64,000 bases of DNA from Gillisia lutea (GTDB lineage Bacteria > Bacteroidota > Bacteroidia > Flavobacteriales > Flavobacteriaceae). The position numbers and the translations under genes were made by a program. Shown piece by piece: positions 35,596 through 44,073 of this stretch. Within the stretch, counting starts at the first letter, position 1. Every line of letters begins with the position of its first letter. The notes beneath the pieces are model-generated. The model did no database searches. It was given only the letters and a program-made list of their open reading frames with translations, and had not been told where the DNA came from. Where the stretch lies: the NCBI RefSeq assembly GCF_021568705.1, contig NZ_JAKGTH010000009.1:124001-188000 (forward strand). Direction: 5' to 3'.

Positions 35596-36690
35596 ATGAA
35601 GTTACTTGTTGGGATTGCCAGAATATTTGTCGGGATATTATTTATTATTTCCGGATTTATCAAGTTAAATGATCCCATAGGCTTTTCCTTTAAGTTACAA
35701 GAGTATTTTGGAGCAGAGGTACTTAATTTAGAATTTTTAATTCCCTTTGCCTTAGTGATTGCCATTATTTTGGTGGTATTTGAGTTGGTATTAGGAGTGA
35801 TGCTTATAATAGGGTATCTGCCAAAATTCACTATGTGGAGTTTGCTGCTCATGATTCTCTTCTTCACCTTTCTCACATTTTACTCGGCATATTTTAATAA
35901 AGTAACCGATTGCGGCTGTTTTGGAGATGCCATGCCTTTAACGCCTTGGCAATCTTTTACGAAGGACGTGATTTTGCTTGTTTTAATACTGATACTTTTT
36001 TTTAATCAAAAAATGATCACTCCCATACTGGTGCCCGCTTCCCATAGATGGGTGATATTCCTGGCATTTATGCTTTCTTTCCTTTTTGGCTACCATGTAT
36101 TAATGCATTTGCCATTTTTTGACTTTAGAGCATATAAAGTGGGAAACAACATTTTGGAAGAAATGGAACTGCCCCCGGATGCTAAAAAAGCTGAATATGA
36201 ATACAGGTGGAAGTTCCTTCAAGACGGAGAAGAGATAGTAATTATCAATAAAGGGGCTTATCCACAAGTTAAAGGTGAATATATAGGTGTTGAAACTGTT
36301 ACCATTTCTGAAGGAGATGTGCCCGCGGTTCATGATTTTATTATTATGCACAATGATCAAGATGTAACCCTAGAACTACTTAATGAACCTAAGCTGCTAT
36401 TGATAGTTGCCTATAATTTAAGAAGTACTGAGCTGGAAGGATTTAAAGCTGTTAAAAGGCTTGCATCGAAAGCGCAAGCTAAAGGTTATAAAGTTGTGGG
36501 ATTAACTTCCTCGGGAAAAGAATTACAGCAGGAATTAATAGCGAAATTCAATTTAACATTGGATTTTTATACAAGTGATGAAACCACGCTGAAAACCATT
36601 GTAAGGGCAAATCCGGGAATTTTGATTTTGAACAGAGGAACCATTACTCAAAAAGTTCACTGGTTTGATGCAGACGAGATTCAGCTGTAA
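35596..36690 (+). CDS. DoxX-type membrane protein (BT_3928 family)
   Basis: 364 residues. N-terminal DoxX-like part with four helices (about 5-25, 48-72, 75-95, 115-135) and a DCGCFGD loop near residue 108; then another helix near 150-170. The C-terminal 130 residues are soluble and have the spacing of a thioredoxin-like fold (LLLIVAYNL..., KVVGLTSSG) without a CXXC. Twelve bases after the DUF1599 gene. Possibly a redox partner protein; not demonstrated. Confidence 0.8.
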   Translation: MKLLVGIARIFVGILFIISGFIKLNDPIGFSFKLQEYFGAEVLNLEFLIPFALVIAIILVVFELVLGVMLIIGYLPKFTMWSLLLMILFFTFLTFYSAYFNKVTDCGCFGDAMPLTPWQSFTKDVILLVLILILFFNQKMITPILVPASHRWVIFLAFMLSFLFGYHVLMHLPFFDFRAYKVGNNILEEMELPPDAKKAEYEYRWKFLQDGEEIVIINKGAYPQVKGEYIGVETVTISEGDVPAVHDFIIMHNDQDVTLELLNEPKLLLIVAYNLRSTELEGFKAVKRLASKAQAKGYKVVGLTSSGKELQQELIAKFNLTLDFYTSDETTLKTIVRANPGILILNRGTITQKVHWFDADEIQL

Positions 36691-36730
36691 CAGTATTTCT
36701 GACGCTTAGATTATTAATGGATGTTAATCC

Positions 36731-36763
36731 TTGTTACTTTCTTTAAGCGAATCAATATATTTG
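36731..36763 (+). promoter_or_regulatory. Promoter of tpiA
   Basis: TTG (36731-36733), 22-base spacer, TATATTTG (36756-36763, 8/8). Supports tpiA as the first gene of a new transcript. Confidence 0.55.
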
Positions 36764-36854
36764 TGAAACATAAAAAATAAGTTTAGAATTTAATCATTAA
36801 TTGACTACAAAGCTCAATTTAAAGGAGTTAATAAAATCAACTAAAATAAAAACC

Positions 36855-37610
36855 ATGAGAAAGAATATAGTTGCAGGAAACTGGAAAATGAATAATGATC
36901 TTGCTGAAACTCAAGAATTATTATCACATATAAAATTACAGTGGGTGAAAGAACCAAAGGCAGAAGTTATCGTTGCTCCGTCCTACATCAGCCTGTATAA
37001 CACCTTTCAATCTCTAAAAGATACTCCTATAAAGGTAGCTGCCCAAAACATGCATTTTGCTGAAAATGGTGCCTATACAGGGGAAGTTTCAGGAAAAATG
37101 TTGAAGAGCGTTGGTGTGGACACTGTAATAATTGGCCATAGTGAGCGTCGTGCTTATTTTAATGAAACTGATGAAGTTTTAGCTAAAAAAGTAACTTCTG
37201 CAATTAGTCAGGAAATGACCGTTATCTTTTGTTTTGGAGAAGAATTAAAAGACAGAAAATCTGATAATCATTTTGAATTGGTAAAAGAGCAGTTAGAAAA
37301 CGGACTTTTTCATATTTCTAAAGACGACTGGAAAAATGTAGTATTGGCTTATGAGCCGGTTTGGGCCATAGGAACAGGAGAGACGGCTTCTCCAGAACAA
37401 GCTCAGGAAATGCATGCTTACGTTAGGAAATTAGTAGCCGATAAATTTGATGAACTTACAGCAAGCCAAGTTTCAATATTATATGGTGGAAGTGTAAAAC
37501 CGAATAACGCTAAAGAGATATTTGTGAAAGAAGATGTAGATGGCGGCCTTATTGGAGGTGCTAGCTTGAATGCTGTAGATTTTTTAACCATTGTAAATTC
37601 ATTTGAATAA
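36855..37610 (+). CDS. tpiA: Triosephosphate isomerase
   Basis: Interconverts dihydroxyacetone phosphate and glyceraldehyde 3-phosphate. NIVAGNWKMN at the start, IIGHSERRAYFNE with the catalytic His, and LAYEPVWAIGTG with the catalytic Glu are present, then ILYGGSVKP. The ATG at 36855 is chosen because it gives the invariant N-terminus; the in-frame TTG at 36801 would add 18 unrelated residues. The stop overlaps prmA's start by one base. Confidence 0.96.
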   Translation: MRKNIVAGNWKMNNDLAETQELLSHIKLQWVKEPKAEVIVAPSYISLYNTFQSLKDTPIKVAAQNMHFAENGAYTGEVSGKMLKSVGVDTVIIGHSERRAYFNETDEVLAKKVTSAISQEMTVIFCFGEELKDRKSDNHFELVKEQLENGLFHISKDDWKNVVLAYEPVWAIGTGETASPEQAQEMHAYVRKLVADKFDELTASQVSILYGGSVKPNNAKEIFVKEDVDGGLIGGASLNAVDFLTIVNSFE

Positions 37611-38446
37611 TGCCCTTAAATTATATTGAATTCGACTTTAAGATCAGTCCGCTTCAGCCTGCTAGCGAAATATTGATAGCTGAGCTGGGTTATGCTGGTT
37701 TTGAAAGTTTTGTGGAGAATGAAGATGGTGTAACGGCCTATATTCAGGTAGAGGAATTAGATGAAGAGCAATTAGCAGGAATTCATATTTTACATTCCGG
37801 GGAATTTGATATTAGCTATACTTCGAAAGAAGTAGAACAAGTTAACTGGAATGAGGCCTGGGAGAAGAATTTCTCTCCTATTGTGGTAGACGATAATTGT
37901 TCGGTGCGTGCACCATTTCATGAAAAACCGGCAACGGAATTTGATATTGTTATCGAACCTAAAATGTCGTTTGGAACCGGGCATCATGCTACAACACATA
38001 TGATGTTACAATTTATCTTAAAGGAAGACTGGGAAGGAAAATCGGTGCTGGATATGGGCTGCGGAACAGGTGTCTTGGCTATTTTAGCTGAAATGCGAGG
38101 AGCTACACAAATAGATGCAATAGACATTGATAATTGGTGTTTTTTGAACACTGAAGAAAATGTTGAGCGAAATAATTGTAAGAATATATCTGTGTATGAA
38201 GGTGCAGCAGAATTGCTCGAAGGAAAGTATTATGACAGTATTATAGCTAATATCAATAGAAATATTCTTTTAGAGGATATTCGTATTTATAGTAAGTGCT
38301 TAAGCACTGGCGGTAAGCTGTTTTTAAGCGGGTTTTATACAGAAGATATTAAATTGATAGAAGCAGAGTGCAACAAACACGGGCTTAGCTTAGAAGCAGA
38401 ATTGAATCGAGATAATTGGGCGGCAGTAAGCTTTTTAAAGAACTAA
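37610..38446 (+). CDS. prmA: Ribosomal protein L11 methyltransferase
   Basis: SAM-dependent methyltransferase of L11. N-terminal recognition domain (1-90), linker with KMSFGTGHHATT, then the SAM motif DMGCGTGVLAI and the NPPY-like motif read as I-A-N-I-N-R-N. 278 residues. Overlaps tpiA by one base (TAATG), so translation is coupled. Confidence 0.93.
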   Translation: MPLNYIEFDFKISPLQPASEILIAELGYAGFESFVENEDGVTAYIQVEELDEEQLAGIHILHSGEFDISYTSKEVEQVNWNEAWEKNFSPIVVDDNCSVRAPFHEKPATEFDIVIEPKMSFGTGHHATTHMMLQFILKEDWEGKSVLDMGCGTGVLAILAEMRGATQIDAIDIDNWCFLNTEENVERNNCKNISVYEGAAELLEGKYYDSIIANINRNILLEDIRIYSKCLSTGGKLFLSGFYTEDIKLIEAECNKHGLSLEAELNRDNWAAVSFLKN

Positions 38447-38462
38447 ATTTTATAAGATTTTG

Positions 38463-38470
38463 TATCTTTG
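38463..38470 (+). promoter_or_regulatory. -7 box of clpS
   Basis: TATCTTTG (8/8), 30 bases before the clpS ATG. Confidence 0.5.
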
Positions 38471-38500
38471 TAACTGAATTTCAATAGATAACATAGGAAG

Positions 38501-38779
38501 ATGAGCACGAAAGAAGAAGTATTAGAAAAGGTGAAAACCAAATCTGAAAAGCAGCAGAACTACGAAATTGTACTTTTTAATGATGATCACAATACGTTCG
38601 ATCATGTTATTGACACCCTTATCAATGTCTGTGATCATACTCCAGAACAGGCAGAGCAATGCTCTATTTTGGTGCATTACAAAGGGAAATGCACCGTAAA
38701 AACAGGGGCGTATCCAGACCTCAAGCCAAAGTGTTCTAAATTATTAGACGCAGGACTAAGCGCGGAAATTGTTGGATAA
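38501..38779 (+). CDS. clpS: ATP-dependent Clp protease adaptor ClpS
   Basis: N-end rule adaptor for ClpAP/ClpCP, 92 residues. YEIVLFNDDHNTFDHVI carries the substrate-pocket Asn-Asp-Asp, and a later H-x-x-G-K-C-T-V-K-T-G segment is typical. The short N-terminal extension is disordered. Own promoter; ClpA/C is not in the window. Confidence 0.94.
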   Translation: MSTKEEVLEKVKTKSEKQQNYEIVLFNDDHNTFDHVIDTLINVCDHTPEQAEQCSILVHYKGKCTVKTGAYPDLKPKCSKLLDAGLSAEIVG

Positions 38780-38918
38780 TCTTCATGTTTTGTAAGAAAA
38801 TCATTAATTAAACGTAAATAAATTCTTACAATTATAAATATTTTGTTAAGTTTAGGTCAGAATTAGTTCAGATTTTGAAGCACCCAAATTAAAATCAACT
38901 ATCTATTAAAACCTACTT

Positions 38919-39755
38919 ATGAAATTAAACAAACTATTTTTATTCCTTGCTGGTACAGGAATAATTTTCACCTCTTGTGAAAAGGAAGAATTAACAACTA
39001 CTGATGAAACCATGGCAGTAGAAACCCAATCAAAAGTACCACAATCTGTATTAGATCAAATAACTGCGCTTCACTTCAACCCCGAGGGTGCTGAAGTAGG
39101 AAAGGTATTACTTCCCGATGGCAGTTTTGAAAAGACCTACATAGTGGAAGGTGATATTATTCTAAGTGCTGATCAACTTAATAATTTGAGCCCGAGTAAT
39201 ATTACAGATAAACAATACCGAACCAACAATCTTGTTAGTAATAACCGCACTATCAACATTATTGGCTATACCGGAGGTTCTCAAGCTTTAACATCTAAGC
39301 AACGTACGGCACTTCAATATGCCGTGGCAAACTACAATGCCTTAAATATTGGATTGGATTTCACATTGACTTTTGGAACCAATTATACTCCTTATGATAT
39401 TGTGGTTTATCAAACCAACAACGGTCAGGCTGGAGGAGTGGCAGGTTTTCCAAGTGGAGGAAATCCTTATAAATACGTTCAAATTTTCAACGGAATGGAA
39501 AATTACAGCGTAGATACCAATGAGCATGTAATGACTCACGAAATTGGACACACTTTAGGAATGCGTCATACCGACTGGTTTAGCCGTCAGAGCTGTGGAC
39601 AATCTGGAGAATCTGCTGGATCTGATGGAGCTGTTCATATTCCTGGTACCCCAACCGGATATGATGCTACTTCAGTAATGTTAGCTTGTTTCTCTGCTAG
39701 TGAAGATGGAGAATTTGGAGCTAATGATGTCACCGCATTCGAATACTTGTATTAA
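38919..39755 (+). CDS. Lipoprotein zinc metallopeptidase, M57/HEIGH family
   Basis: 278 residues with a lipobox (I-F-T-S-C, Cys20), a Thr/Glu-rich linker and a metzincin-type domain. The zinc site HEIGHTLGMRH is at 207-217, followed by a Met-turn like segment (S-V-M-L-A-C). The family is annotated as dual-action HEIGH metallopeptidase in other Bacteroidetes. Surface-exposed protease is the likely role; substrate unknown. A GC-rich hairpin follows at 39784-39805. Confidence 0.85.
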   Translation: MKLNKLFLFLAGTGIIFTSCEKEELTTTDETMAVETQSKVPQSVLDQITALHFNPEGAEVGKVLLPDGSFEKTYIVEGDIILSADQLNNLSPSNITDKQYRTNNLVSNNRTINIIGYTGGSQALTSKQRTALQYAVANYNALNIGLDFTLTFGTNYTPYDIVVYQTNNGQAGGVAGFPSGGNPYKYVQIFNGMENYSVDTNEHVMTHEIGHTLGMRHTDWFSRQSCGQSGESAGSDGAVHIPGTPTGYDATSVMLACFSASEDGEFGANDVTAFEYLY

Positions 39756-39783
39756 AATAAATGGGTGTTTCAAAATCATATAC

Positions 39784-39805
39784 AATGGGCGCTTTTGCGC
39801 CCATT
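39784..39805 (+). terminator. Hairpin downstream of the HEIGH peptidase
   Basis: AATGGGCGC-TTTT-GCGCCCATT followed by CTACTTTTTA, an interrupted T run. Probable terminator. Confidence 0.6.
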
Positions 39806-39859
39806 TCTACTTTTTATAAAAAAAATGAAATTATGCTTTCATATAGTGAAAATATAGCA

Positions 39860-39867
39860 TATATTTG
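39860..39867 (+). promoter_or_regulatory. -7 box of the tRNA-Arg gene
   Basis: TATATTTG (8/8), 12 bases before the first tRNA base. Confidence 0.6.
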
Positions 39868-39879
39868 CACCCGCAAAAC

Positions 39880-39953
39880 GGCCTCGTGGCGCAACTGAAT
39901 AGCGCACTTGATTACGGCTCAAGAGGTTCCAGGTTTGAATCCTGGCGAGGTCA
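39880..39953 (+). tRNA. tRNA-Arg, anticodon ACG
   Basis: All arms pair: acceptor GGCCTCG with CGAGGTC (one G-U), D stem GCGC/GCGC, anticodon stem CTTGA/TCAAG with loop TTACGGC (anticodon ACG), T stem CCAGG/CCTGG. The 3' CCA is not encoded. ACG is normally edited to ICG and reads CGU, CGC and CGA. Confidence 0.95.
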
Positions 39954-39960
39954 CAAAATT

Positions 39961-39993
39961 AAATCCTAATTACTTAGTAATTAGGATTTTTTT
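39961..39993 (+). terminator. Terminator after tRNA-Arg
   Basis: AAATCCTAATTAC and exact complement around a three-base loop, then T7. Confidence 0.85.
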
Positions 39994-40043
39994 ATTTTAT
40001 AAAAATTACATCTTTATCATTATTCGAAAATGCAACGGATATA

Positions 40044-41204
40044 TTAGTGAGTATCTTTTTCAAGTACCTTCCCATAAACAGGAGTAATAAAATTACCATT
40101 TAAAAACTGCTTAGGGTCTATTTGACTTTGGAGTATAATTCCCTTTTTAGAAGATTCCAATAAAAATTGAGCTGCCTGAAGCAAGGGAGTAGCGGTTGTA
40201 GTTTGAATTGCCCGTAAGATATGTTTACCAACTTTTTGAGGTAGTATGCGTTTAGAGATTTCCTCTCTTCTCAATATTCCTTGTGAATCCTTACCTTCCA
40301 CAGCGGCATATAATACAATTTGATCATATTCTATATTAGGAATTAAGATTTGCATTTTTTGCTGTAGGCCTTTAATATTACCATATTTGTTTCCCAAGCT
40401 TGCTATTTGTTCTTTTATCCACGAGTAATGGCCTGGCCATCGAAGCGTTTTATAATCGAGTGTTTTTACCTTCCCAGACAAAGCATCAGGAAGATCTGCC
40501 GCACCGCCTGAAGTTAGATCTTCTTCATAGGTGATACCATCAATGATAATTTGTGACCTTTCAGATAATGCAGGGAGGCTTGTTTTTTCAGAATTCCTCA
40601 GCGCTACTACATCCTTTAAATATTCGGTAGCGACTCCCACGGGGCTCCAGGTAAAACCATAATAATGTGGTGCCACGGCATTCATAGTTAGAGCACCTAC
40701 TTTCATCTCTAGTTTATCAACTTTTCCTACTTTATAATCATTGCAGAATTGTTGAAAAAGGCCATTGGCCAAAACATCTATATACCCAGGGGCAAGACCG
40801 GTTTGAAGAATAAATCCTGTTTCGGCATCTTTTGCCACAGCCATTATTTGATTGGTCTCGTTTACATATTCTGTGAGATTCACATAATGTAAATGATAGT
40901 CTTTAGCAAGCTTGGCGATTTTTGGTGCTAAACTACCGGGTAAACAATCAAGAATTATATCTCCTTGGTTGAGTATCGTTTGCATCTCTTCGGTAATGCC
41001 TTCCGCGGGAAGATGAAAGGCAGAAATAGAACAAGCTTGGGTAGTACCTCTTTCAATCCACTTTGCCATAGCATAAGCATTCTCAAGAGTTCGATTTCCA
41101 ATAAAGAGATTGGGAGGAGTAGTACTCCACTCCATAAGAATTAGACCGGCAGCCTGGGCTATTCCCCCGGCGCCGACAATAATAATATTTGCCCGCTTAA
41201 TCAT
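40044..41204 (-). CDS. Saccharopine dehydrogenase-like NAD(P)-binding protein
   Basis: 386 residues. N-terminal Rossmann fold begins IIIVGAGGIAQAAG; the C-terminal part matches the saccharopine/lysine 6-dehydrogenase superfamily. The exact reaction cannot be told: related enzymes act on saccharopine, lysine or carboxyspermidine. No neighbouring lysine pathway gene. Gene begins M-I-K-R-A-N. Confidence 0.72.
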   Translation of the reverse strand: MIKRANIIIVGAGGIAQAAGLILMEWSTTPPNLFIGNRTLENAYAMAKWIERGTTQACSISAFHLPAEGITEEMQTILNQGDIILDCLPGSLAPKIAKLAKDYHLHYVNLTEYVNETNQIMAVAKDAETGFILQTGLAPGYIDVLANGLFQQFCNDYKVGKVDKLEMKVGALTMNAVAPHYYGFTWSPVGVATEYLKDVVALRNSEKTSLPALSERSQIIIDGITYEEDLTSGGAADLPDALSGKVKTLDYKTLRWPGHYSWIKEQIASLGNKYGNIKGLQQKMQILIPNIEYDQIVLYAAVEGKDSQGILRREEISKRILPQKVGKHILRAIQTTTATPLLQAAQFLLESSKKGIILQSQIDPKQFLNGNFITPVYGKVLEKDTH

Positions 41205-41367
41205 ACCTTAAGTTAGTACTTTTTTGTCTATAATGGATTAGGTTATATTAAAAAACGTAGTAGGAATGTTTCCTTTTTAATTTAAAATTGCTGCTTCTAA
41301 ATGTTATAACACTTCTATATCTTGTTTTATTATATGTGTAAGATTTTGTGGAGGGGTAAAATGAATT

Positions 41368-41493
41368 ATGAAAATTTTAGAAGATTGGATAAAAACATTT
41401 AATCTAAGTAACTTAGCAGGATTGAATATTAAAGAAACTACAAATCTAGATGGAATTCCTCTATCTATAATTTTCACCCTTAGAAATGACTAA
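41368..41493 (+). CDS. Possible 41-residue peptide overlapping the anmK start
   Basis: ATG at 41368, preceded by GGAGGGG at 41351-41357, unusually purine-rich for this genome; reads 41 codons and ends TAA at 41491-41493, overlapping the anmK start. Sequence (starting K-I-L-E-D-W-I-K) is not recognised. It could be a coupled leader peptide, a decayed gene tail or chance. Low confidence. Confidence 0.25.
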   Translation: MKILEDWIKTFNLSNLAGLNIKETTNLDGIPLSIIFTLRND

Positions 41494-42562
41494 AAGATCA
41501 TTTAACGTCATTGGCCTAATGTCAGGAACTTCTCTTGACGGATTAGACCTCGCTTATTGCAAAATTTTTAAAGAAGAAAATGCTTGGAACTTTAAGCTGT
41601 TAAAATCCAGGAGTATAAATTATACCGAAGTTTTTCGGAATACCCTGAAAGCAAGTGTAACTCTTTCTTCCGTTAATTTACTCATTTTGAATAATAGTTT
41701 TGGAACATATCTGGGTGAGCAAGTGCGTGATTTTATAAATGAAGAGCAATTGGAAGTCGATTTTATTTCCAGTCATGGACACACTGTTTTTCATCAGCCT
41801 GAGAAAGGACTTACTTATCAAATAGGTTCCGGTCAACATATTGCAACTGCCAGTAATCTTAAAGTGATTTCCGACTTCAGGACAAAGGATGTGACATTAG
41901 GGGGTCAGGGAGCACCGTTTGTTCCCATAGGGGATCAACTTTTCTTTTCGGACTTTGATTTTTGTCTTAATCTGGGAGGAATTAGCAATATTTCCTATTC
42001 CGAAGAGGGCAAGAGGATAGCCTTTGATATCTCTCCGGTGAACATGCTTTTGAATCACCTTACCAATAAAATAGGAAAAGCATATGATGACAATGGAAAC
42101 CTTGCGAGAAAGGGAACTTTAAATTCAGAACTATTGAAGGAACTGAATGAGCTGGAATTTTATAAACTCCCTTTTCCCAAATCGTTAGGTTATGAATGGT
42201 TTCAGGAGAAAGTTATTCCAATTATAGATGCTAGTAGTAATAGTATTGAAGACCTTCTCCATACTTCCGTGCATCATATCGCCTATCAAATAGCCGAATG
42301 TGTAAATAGTACTGCTAAAGATGCTTCTTCCAAACTTCTTGCAACGGGAGGGGGCGCTAAAAATGGTTTCTTTATTGAAACCTTACAGCAATACTTACAA
42401 ACCACTAAATTGATTGTGCCTAATGAAGAGCTCATAGATTTTAAAGAAGCTATCGTATTTGCTTTAATGGGAGCTTTGCGAGAAACAGAAGAAATAAATG
42501 TTCTTAGTTCAGTAACAGGTGCGTGTAGGAATTCGTGCTCTGGAGTTATCTATTTACCGTAA
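41486..42562 (+). CDS. anmK: Anhydro-N-acetylmuramic acid kinase
   Basis: Phosphorylates and opens 1,6-anhydro-MurNAc during cell wall recycling, giving MurNAc 6-phosphate. IGLMSGTSLDGLDLAY, SHGHTVFHQP, LNLGGISNISY and LATGGGAKN are the family's ATP and sugar motifs. 358 residues. No other recycling gene (murQ, nagZ) is visible in the window. Next gene has a separate strong promoter. Confidence 0.94.
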   Translation: MTKRSFNVIGLMSGTSLDGLDLAYCKIFKEENAWNFKLLKSRSINYTEVFRNTLKASVTLSSVNLLILNNSFGTYLGEQVRDFINEEQLEVDFISSHGHTVFHQPEKGLTYQIGSGQHIATASNLKVISDFRTKDVTLGGQGAPFVPIGDQLFFSDFDFCLNLGGISNISYSEEGKRIAFDISPVNMLLNHLTNKIGKAYDDNGNLARKGTLNSELLKELNELEFYKLPFPKSLGYEWFQEKVIPIIDASSNSIEDLLHTSVHHIAYQIAECVNSTAKDASSKLLATGGGAKNGFFIETLQQYLQTTKLIVPNEELIDFKEAIVFALMGALRETEEINVLSSVTGACRNSCSGVIYLP

Positions 42563-42594
42563 GTTTTGACATTTTACACATTATTCACTAAAAT

Positions 42595-42624
42595 TTGTTC
42601 ACTTAACACCTTTAGCTATATTTG
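42595..42624 (+). promoter_or_regulatory. Promoter of the amino acid symporter, abutting its start
   Basis: TTG (42595-42597), 19-base spacer, TATATTTG (42617-42624): a perfect match to the Bacteroidetes consensus. The ATG at 42628 is only three bases beyond the -7 box. Confidence 0.7.
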
Positions 42625-42627
42625 CTT

Positions 42628-44013
42628 ATGACCACACTTGACAGTTTTATTGCCGAATTTGCCTCTTTTGTTTGGGGATTACCACTTTTAATTTTGCTTA
42701 TCGGCGGCGGATTCTATCTTCTAATAATTTCAAAATTTCTTCCTTTCAGGTATTTAGGACATGCCTTGCAGGTGTTACGAGGAAAGTATGACAATCCGGA
42801 TGATCCCGGAGAGATAAGTCATTTTCAAGCTTTATCTACTGCCTTGTCTGCTACCGTGGGAATGGGGAATATTGCGGGAGTGGCAGTGGCCATAGCCATT
42901 GGAGGTCCCGGAGCGATATTTTGGATGTGGGTGAGTGCAATTATAGGTATGGCGACCAAATTCTTTACCAACAGTTTGGCGGTAATGTACAGAGGAAAAG
43001 ATAGCGATGGTAAAATCCAGGGAGGTCCTATGTACTTTATAATGGAAGGTTTAGGGAAAAAATGGAAGCCAATGGCTATTATGTTTAGTGTAGCAGGTCT
43101 GGTGGGAGCATTACCGGTGTTTAATGTGAATCAATTAACTCAGGCTATCAATTATATTTTGCTTGAGCCTAATGGAGTAGAAGTAGGTTTGACAACTAAT
43201 TTAATGATTGGGCTCGTACTAGTAATTATAACGTCTATTGTAATTTTTGGCGGGCTTAATAGAATCAGTAAAACTGTATCTAAGTTAGTACCTGGGATGG
43301 TTGCTCTTTATTTCTTTTCGGTTTTGATCATACTTTTTATCAATCTAGATCAAGTACCCTATTATTTCTCCTTGATCTTTAAAGAAGCTTTTGCAGCCAA
43401 ATTTTATACCGGTGAACCGTTTTTAGGTGGGGTTCTGGGTGGTTTGATCATTCTTGGAATTCGACGTGGTGCATTCTCTAATGAAGCGGGGATTGGAACA
43501 GCGCCTATGGCTCATGGTGCGGCAAAGACCAATGAACCTATAAGAGAAGGTTTGGTGGCTATGCTAGGACCTGCCATCGATACCATTGTGGTATGTACTC
43601 TTACGGCTTTGGCGATATTGGTTACCGGAGTTTGGCAAACTTCTGAGCAGAATGGGGTGAGTTTGACTGCTGCAGCATTCAACGATTCTATCCCTGTTTT
43701 TGGAAATTACCTGTTGCTAATTTGTATTGCCATATTTAGTATTTCTTCCTTATTTTCTTATTCATATTACGGAACAAAGTGCTTGTCATTTTTAATAGGT
43801 GCCGATAAAAAACACTACTATAACTATTTCTACATCCTTAGTATTTTGATGGGGGCAACTACAACGCTTAGTATGATGATCAACCTAATTGATGGATTCT
43901 TCGCCTTGATGGCAATTCCCACCATGGTATCTACATTAATTTTAGCGCCTAGCGTGCTTAGTGCAGCTAAAGATTATTTTAAGAGAATGAAGGCTAATAA
44001 ACAAAGGGCGTAA
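42628..44013 (+). CDS. Alanine/glycine:cation symporter (AGCS family)
   Basis: Sodium- or proton-coupled amino acid uptake, 461 residues with about ten hydrophobic helices. Family signature near residue 70: FQALSTALSATVGMGNIAGV; also KTFFTNSLAV-like and GGPMYFI. The start is set at ATG 42628 because the TTG at 42622 lies inside the -7 box. Substrate alanine or glycine by family; D-alanine is possible. Confidence 0.9.
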   Translation: MTTLDSFIAEFASFVWGLPLLILLIGGGFYLLIISKFLPFRYLGHALQVLRGKYDNPDDPGEISHFQALSTALSATVGMGNIAGVAVAIAIGGPGAIFWMWVSAIIGMATKFFTNSLAVMYRGKDSDGKIQGGPMYFIMEGLGKKWKPMAIMFSVAGLVGALPVFNVNQLTQAINYILLEPNGVEVGLTTNLMIGLVLVIITSIVIFGGLNRISKTVSKLVPGMVALYFFSVLIILFINLDQVPYYFSLIFKEAFAAKFYTGEPFLGGVLGGLIILGIRRGAFSNEAGIGTAPMAHGAAKTNEPIREGLVAMLGPAIDTIVVCTLTALAILVTGVWQTSEQNGVSLTAAAFNDSIPVFGNYLLLICIAIFSISSLFSYSYYGTKCLSFLIGADKKHYYNYFYILSILMGATTTLSMMINLIDGFFALMAIPTMVSTLILAPSVLSAAKDYFKRMKANKQRA

Positions 44014-44035
44014 CCAATATATACAAACAAAAAAG

Positions 44036-44060
44036 AATCCCGGTATTAGCCGGGATTTTT
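44036..44060. terminator. Terminator between symporter and S9 peptidase genes
   Basis: AATCCCGG and CCGGGATT around a six-base loop, T-rich on the plus side; convergent genes. Confidence 0.8.
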
Positions 44061-44073
44061 GATTTTATAACTC

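Noticed and set aside
39961-39993. Palindrome after tRNA-Arg as a phage attachment site
   Set aside because: It is a perfect terminator with T run, there is no duplication of the tRNA 3' end and no integrase in the window.
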